Part shown: positions 57,816 to 64,000 of the stretch, piece by piece | How the letters are laid out: each line of letters starts with the position of its first letter | Position numbering within the stretch: position 1 is the first letter of the stretch | NCBI RefSeq assembly: GCF_016801865.2 | Contig: NC_068939.1 | Coordinates: forward strand, 39,594,747-39,658,746 | From: Culex pipiens pallens | Lineage: Eukaryota > Arthropoda > Insecta > Diptera > Culicidae | Direction: 5' to 3' | Length of the DNA stretch: 64,000 nt | The notes under the pieces: model-generated | The model's input: only the letters and a program-made list of their open reading frames with translations | Told to the model about the DNA's origin: nothing | The model's database searches: none | Program-made: the position numbers and the translations under genes

Positions 57816-59720
57816 TACGCAAAGTCGATAAATCAAATTTAGAATCATGAAATGCGGAACAACTTACTGAGAGGAAAGAGCTCCCAAACTGGTATTAAAA
57901 TTGGCTAATCCGAGAGCAATCGAGGTAGGGCGTCCAAATTTCCCGAGAAACGGGAAAAATATTTTTGGAATCCCGGGAAAATTTCGTAACAGTCATAAAA
58001 TCTATGTTTTCATTATATTTGTTATGATTTTCAAGCTTAAAATCATAGAATTAGCTCAATCATAATAATTTGTGATTATGTACACTTCAGCTCAACAAGG
58101 ACGACAGTTTTTAAAATTTAATTTCTTTATTGTGCTTTGGATTTCAAATGAGCTACAATGTGTAAAATAAACTTATATAAATATATTTCTTTTTTATATG
58201 ACATGATCAGAAAAGCTTGAACAATTTCTTTGAAAATTTCTCAAAAAACGAGGCGACAACAAATAAAATGACACCAGTCAATGTAAAATTTTAGATAAGT
58301 TTTTAATTTCATATTTTATGTAATAAAAGTTTATGCAACAACTTTCTAAAAAAAGATTTTTTCAAACATCCATGTGGGTAATTCTCCGCCAACTCACACA
58401 GCAGTTGCCCCGACCCCTCTTCGATTTGCGTGAAACTTTGTCCTAAGGGGTAACTTTTGTCACTGATCACGAATCCGAGGTCCGTTTTTTGATATCTCGT
58501 GACGGAGGGGCGGTACGACCCCTTCCATTTTTGAACATGCGAAAAAAGAGGTGTTTTTCAACAATTTGCAGCCTGAAACGGTGATGAGATAGAAATCTGG
58601 TGTCAAAGGGACTTTTATGTAAAATTAGACGCCCGCGTACTCAGAATTCTGAAAAAACGTATTTTTCATCATCGAAAAAACACTAAAAAAGTTTTAAAAA
58701 TTCTCCCATTTTCCGTTACTCGACTGTAAATTTTTTTGGAACATGTCATTTTATGGGAAATTTAATGTACTTTTCGAATCTACATTGACCCAGAAGGGTC
58801 ATTTTTTCATTTAGAACAAAATTTTTCATTTTGAAATTTCGTGTTTTTTCTAACTTTGCAGGGTTATTTTTTAGAGTGTAACAATGTTCTACAAAGTTGT
58901 AGAGCAGACAATTACAAAAATTTTGATTTATAGACATAAGGGGTTTGCTTGGAAACATCACGAGTTATCGCGATTTTACGAAAAAAAGTTTTGAAAAAGT
59001 TGGTCGTCATCGATCATGGCCGTTCATGGTCACCCGCGACAGACACGGACGACGAAACAAAGTGAAATGCAAAAAGCAACTTTTTTTTTTACTTAAAAGT
59101 TACTACCGCCAACTACGTAAAAAACAGGAATACAGTTCGAATATGTAAGGAGATTCTAGAGCAATAAATTTAAAAATCGGTGTTCTGTGAAATTGTTTTG
59201 TTCTGTTCCTGTTTTATCCAAAGTCATTTAAAACTTCATGCAAAAAATGACTAAATATTTGTCTAAACTCGTTTCATTTGTCCTGATTTGCCCCACATGC
59301 CAGTGTTTGATGAAAAACTTTTTTGATTTGACTTTTTTTTTCCAGATTTTAAATCATAAATACCGTCATCAGGGTGGCATTGGGTCTGGGGGTGAGATTG
59401 GGTCATACAAAAATGCTGAAATTTGTATGACCCAATCTCACCCCCCAGACCCAATATCACCCCTGATGACTGTATAAGTAGATATCTCAATCTTTTAAAA
59501 ATATATAAATCAAATAGGAAATATTTAATTCGCTAGGCATTTTGCAGATAGGTAAACTAAATTTAACAATTTTCCTTAATACACTGAATATGCTGCTGGT
59601 ATTTGCCGAATACAAATTATTATGTTTTAAAGTTTTTATCGATCATGAGGTAGGTTTTGGAAAAAAATCGGAATTTTTGGCCCGGGAATTCTCGGGATAG
59701 ACGAACATTTCTCTTGCGCG
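57816..59720. repeat. Probable dispersed-repeat region
   Basis: 57940-57990 (TTTCCCGAGAAACGGGAAAA, TCCCGGGAAA) and 59660-59700 (GGCCCGGGAATTCTCGGGAT) carry similar inverted wording. They may be the two ends of one older element of about 1.75 kb. Inside, 58380-58560 is a GC-richer block (CCCCGACCCCTCTTCGATTT, CGAATCCGAGGTCCG) that reads like transposon-derived non-coding sequence. The boundaries are uncertain. Confidence 0.4.
59361..59474. mobile_element. 114-bp near-perfect inverted repeat MITE
   Basis: Arms of about 50 bp: GTCATCAGGGTGGCATTGGG, then TGGGGGTGAGATTGGGTCAT, is mirrored by its inverse on the right. Loop AAATGCTGAAA. It is bounded by TA-containing ends (TACCG and TGTA). It is non-coding, and both strands show short ORFs only because of the symmetry. 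Confidence 0.85.
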
Positions 59721-62700
59721 CTGAAACAGCTCTCTGAATGCACTCGAATATATTCCAGATGTTTTTGGTGCCCACGAGTGAATAATACTTATAATCATTG
59801 TGGCACTGTACTATTAATTCAATGTTCACATGATCGAATCACACGGTTTGCTTTTTTTACTCATTTTTCTTTGCAACTTTGAAACTGAGAGCAAAATGCT
59901 CTCAAATCCGTGCTCTGAACTGTTTTACTCACAGTTCAAGAGTTCCTTACTCTCGGTTGGTTGCTGTGCATCTTTGGGTGTAAAAATTGATTAAAAAATC
60001 AAACTTTAATATAAAAAAAAAAACAAGTTCAAGTGTCCACTCCGGGGAGTCTTACTCACGCCTAGACAAACTATTCACCTTTACCGGCGGTCCAAACCTT
60101 CCTCACTGAACCCTTCCCAGCACCAAGTCGTCACCGGGTCGAAGTGAGTAATGATCGTCACGAGACATGTGTTATGACACTGGCTTTGGTAAACAACTTC
60201 ATCGCTCTTCTTGCGGCGGCCTCCCTCCACGAGCGCACGATTTTGGGGACTTGGGGAGGGAAAAGAGTCAACCCAATAAGTGGTCCACGTGAGGAATTTG
60301 ATGAAGTCCCGAACTGCTGCCGGTCGAACAGATGGGAAGCATGAGAGCTACTGTTTGTAAACTTGTGGGCAAAATATAAACAGTTTCTCTACTTTGTAAT
60401 ATTAATTATTGGAAGGGATTTGGGGAAAAGCATCGCCGGAGAGAGGGGAGAAATCTGGCGGAAAGTGCTACTCAAATGTGAAATATGGTCCGCTGACATG
60501 TGTCCTAAGCCGTTGGCTTAGGGCCCCCCACTGAATGTCACATTAATTGGATTGGGGAATTAGATTTCTGTCGGAAAGATCATTACAGCAAAAAGTTGGC
60601 GGAAATTGGCGCAACATTTGCTTAGTTTGTTGTCAGAACTTTATTTGAAAAACAAACATTTTTAAGGCAACAAAAACAGAACAAAAATATTCAACTAAAG
60701 CAACGAAGCAAAATCAGAGCTTTAAAAGTGCATTTACCGACGGCAAATCTGCCAAAGGGGGCGTGCGTTTCGTCGTGTGTTCCCTAATCAAACGAGACAA
60801 GTTCAAAGAAAAAATCGTAAAATTTACTTGATTCGCTGCGCGTTCCCCGGCTACAAATTTCTGTGTGGCATAATTTTTACAGCTGAACATGAAACGACGA
60901 AAAACTAACGTCAATTCGAAAAATGCATTCATTGGTTGCAAACACACCAAAAAGAAACTTCTTCTTAGAAGCCGTCTCGATTGGATCTCCTTCCTTAAGC
61001 TTAAGGTGAAACGCAAACGCGCCTCCTGCATTTTTTTTACTTCAAATTTCAAGCCCCCCTTTATTTCAGGCGGGCTAAACGGTGAAAAAAAGCAACGATT
61101 CTTGAACTTGTTTCTACGCGAACAATTTGCTGCACCTTTTATATGCAAATTATATGCTATTTAATGTTATGCGCACATGTACCTCTTCCCTGAGAGCGCG
61201 AGAAAGACACTGCGAGAGTGCACAAACCTCCGCGGAGTGCCGGCCATGAATACATAATAAAATTATTAAATATAATTACGATTTCGCCGAGAGGACGGCG
61301 AACGCGACGATCTCAGCGGCAGGGTTGCCAGCAATATAGATTTGTATTTAAAACAAAACTAAACTATTTTTAAATGTGCAATTAAAAGAGTGAAATAATA
61401 TTTGAAAAAACTTATTTTTCTTTTCAAACAAATAAAACTAAAATTTAAAAAAATAAAACAACGTAAAGGAAAAACACAAAACATAATTTAAAAAAGTGGT
61501 CTTGTTGTGACGAATTTGGTTTGAGTGTTTTATTTTGCTTCTTTGGCCTCGTCAGCAGAGGTATAATAACCGGACGTGCATCGTAATAAAATTGGACTGT
61601 TTGAGGGCTCACCGTGGCCATTGCAAGATCCCTTGTTTTATGTAGTTCATTGGTTTCATATGACTGCAAAGAAGTTTGTTGAGAAATGCGGCCATCTTCG
61701 CTAAATTTTTTTTTTTTTTTGCTAAATCTCGTTTTTATCCACCGTTCCAGAATCAATTTAATCAATTTTTCATCAATTCCCAACCTGATGTTAATCGGAT
61801 TTTCGTCGCTTCCATCTAGACGTCCTCCCAGCAGTGCAATCACTGAATCTCCGATTCAATCTCCCGGGGTGGCCTCACGTACAATTGAAATGCCCCGCAG
61901 TCCCCCCCCCTCCTCCTCCCAGCAACTTCCGCCTCCTCCCTCCTCGGACGATGCAGCTCGCGCGAACGAATTATAAATTTGATTTCAATTAGCAATAAAT
62001 CTGCTATCGTTTTAACACCTTTTTTATAACGATCGTTAATTCGCGGCCGCCGCCGTCGTGTGCTGTTTTGCATTCATGTCTTTTTTCTCATCTCTTCGCG
62101 GAACCTTTTCTCTCTCCTCTCCTCGCCCCGTTGCTCACTTTACCGAAATTGACAGCTCGTAAATTGATAAATTGAAGTGTTATTTTCACTAAAAAGGGCT
62201 GCGCGCGCTTTCACGCCTTCGGGATCGATTAGCTGCGATCACGAAATCCGGGCTTGCCTGGCGGTGGCCAGGACCCTATTTTGGAACATTTCCTAAAAAT
62301 CTTTAAAAATATAAAAAAAATCTAAGAAATACAAGATTAAAATTTATAAAATTAAGTCATAAAAAGTGCATTTAGTTCTACTCAGTAAACTAAATCAAAT
62401 GATAATTCAATCATAAAATTTATGAACCGCCCCTGTGTTTGTGTGTGCCTGTACTCCAGTCAGATAAGACAACACATAGGTACCAAACTTGACAAGACGC
62501 GAAAGCAGAGGGGGGGACGCAACGTGATAACAGCAACAATTTAACAAGACTTCAACAAATTTATTTATTGGTCGTTTCTCATGCTCTCTTTGAGTGGTCT
62601 CGTGCGCTTGCATGCTGCTGCTGCTTCCTGGGTGGCTCAGCGCTCGTGTGTGTTACCGTCTCTTTCTCTCTTATTGAAATGAATCTATATGCCTTTGTTT

Positions 62701-62748
62701 TAAGATGAATTATATCACTTTCAATTTGAGAGGAACATTTTGCCATAA
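59721..62748. other. Intron, mostly single-copy
   Basis: Balanced in parts, with AT-rich stretches. ORFs of up to 144 codons on both strands have no family resemblance. A pyrimidine-rich CCTCCTCC area lies near 61910. The next ARID exon is not found here. Confidence 0.4.
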
Positions 62749-64000
62749 GAGCAGTTCTCTACGGAATCGGTATTTTTTCCTCAATTTTAATTTTTGTATT
62801 TTTTAATCCGACTTAAACTTTTCTGGTGCCTTCGGTATGTCCAAAGAAGCCATTTTGCATCATTAGTTTGTCCATATAATTTTCCATACAAATTTCGCAG
62901 CTGTCCATACAAAAATGATGTATAAAAATTCAAAAATCTGTATCTTTTGGAGGAATTTTTTGATCGATTTGGTGTCTTCGGCAAAGTTGTAGGTATGGAT
63001 ACGGACTACACTGGAAAAATATGATACTTGGTTAAAAAAAATTTGGTAATTTTTTTATTTAATTTTTTATCAATGAAATTTGATTTGCAAAAAAACACTA
63101 TTTTTAATTTTTTTTATTTTTTGATATGTTTTAGAGGACATAAAATGCCAACTTTTCTGAAATTTACAGGTTGTGCAAAAAATCATTGACGAGTTATGAA
63201 TTTTTTAATCAATACTTATTTTTTCAAAAAATCGAAATATTGGTAGCAAAATTTCATATTTCGACGTAAAATCAAATTTGCAATCAAAAAGAATTTTAGT
63301 AAAATTTTGATAAAGTGCACCGTTTTCAAGTTAAATCCATATTTAAGTGACTTTTTTGAAAATAGTCGCAGTTTTTCATTTTTTTAAAATAGTGCACACT
63401 TTTGGAAAAAAATATTTTGGAAAAGCTGAGAAAATTTTCTATATTTTGCTTCTTCGGACTTTGTTGATACGACCATTAGTTGCTGAGATATTGCAATGCA
63501 AAGGTTTAAAAACTGGAAAATTAATGTTTTTTAAGTCTTACCCAAACAGCCCACCATTTTTTAATGTCGATATCTCAGCAACTAATGGTCCGATTTGCAA
63601 TGTTAATATATGAAACATTTGTGAAATTTTCCGATCTTTTCGAAAACATTATTTTCAAAATTTTCAAATCAAGATAAACATTTTAAAAGGGCGTAATATT
63701 GAATGTTTGGCCCTTTTGAAATGTTAGCACTTTATCAAAATTTCACTTCAGTACTTTTTGATTGCAAATTTGATTTTACATCGAAAAATGAAGTTGAAAA
63801 ATTTTTGCGACCAATATTTTGATTTTTTGAAAAAATAAGTATTGATTCAAAAATTCATAACTCGGTCAATGATTTTTTGCACAACCTGGAAATTTCTGAA
63901 AAGTTGGCATTTTATGTCCTCTAAAACATATCAAAAAATAAAAAAAATTAAAATTAGTGTTTTTCTGCAAATCAAGTTTCAGTGATAAAAAGTTAAATAA
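62749..64000. mobile_element. Palindromic (foldback) element, copy 5, cut by the window end
   Basis: It begins GAGCAGTTCTCTACGGAATC after a possible duplicated ATAA (62745-62748). The left arm runs to about 63725, and the right arm follows to the window edge with about 200 bp of the centre-proximal arm missing (the sequence jumps from ATGTTAG at 63720 to CACTTTATCAAAATTTC). Same family as 8099-10018. The true right end is outside. Confidence 0.9.

Noticed and set aside
57599..57850. ORF with MAEWAKAPVRTAGAGFES (also near 11319-11555)
   Set aside because: It is a translation of the tRNA-like core, a common artefact of box A/box B sequence, and not a protein.
52687..64000. Search for the next ARID exon (Gly-TP-NR-PIMAK-like)
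   Set aside because: No acceptor followed by such a frame was found by eye, so the exon is presumed to lie beyond the window.

Overview
The window is eukaryotic, gene-poor and repeat-rich. It is best explained as insect DNA, most likely from a culicine mosquito (Culex-like). This rests on the metazoan splice signals, a fly-type CAAAATG start context, many short terminal-inverted-repeat (TIR) elements, tRNA-derived SINE-like pieces and large palindromic elements. The organism call is inference, because no species marker is read directly.

Only one gene is supported, on the + strand. GA-rich promoter/leader DNA (about 22.2-23.49 kb) leads to a 10-codon first coding exon at 23489-23518. A 29-kb intron follows, then a 73-bp exon at 52614-52686 whose translation is the start of the ARID DNA-binding domain of the ARID3 / dead ringer (retained, retn) family. 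The exons join in phase 0, and the second ends after the first base of a Gly codon. The rest of the ARID domain must lie beyond 64 kb. The product of this first exon would lack the long N-terminus of fly Dead ringer, so this looks like an alternative promoter giving a short isoform.

From 1 to 22 kb the DNA is upstream sequence with dense nested repeats. These include a pogo/mariner-like MITE (1.27-1.55 kb), a four-component nest (2.2-5.05 kb), a 1.92-kb palindrome (8.1-10.0 kb), a TIR element with a tRNA-like core (11.2-11.6 kb), a 2.8-kb TIR element split by another palindrome (12.9-15.7 kb), another 1.86-kb palindrome (18.0-19.9 kb), a GGCAGAA array and a 183-bp near-perfect palindrome.

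The big intron (23.5-52.6 kb) alternates AT-rich filler with GC-richer single-copy blocks, the likeliest places for regulatory DNA. It also holds four tandem or dispersed repeat systems (27.9-30.7, 41.1-43.0, 43.5-44.8 and 48.3-50.8 kb), a hAT-type MITE with an 8-bp target duplication, a TTAA-flanked element, a SINE fragment and a GGATATCC foldback element. The next intron (52.7 kb onward) continues this pattern and ends inside another copy of the large palindrome family.

The most interesting signals are the alternative ARID-gene first exon with several upstream ORFs, TA-flanked TIR elements that carry tRNA-like Pol III promoter cores, and a pair of intronic hairpins whose stems differ by a compensatory base change. 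No tRNA, rRNA or CRISPR locus is claimed.
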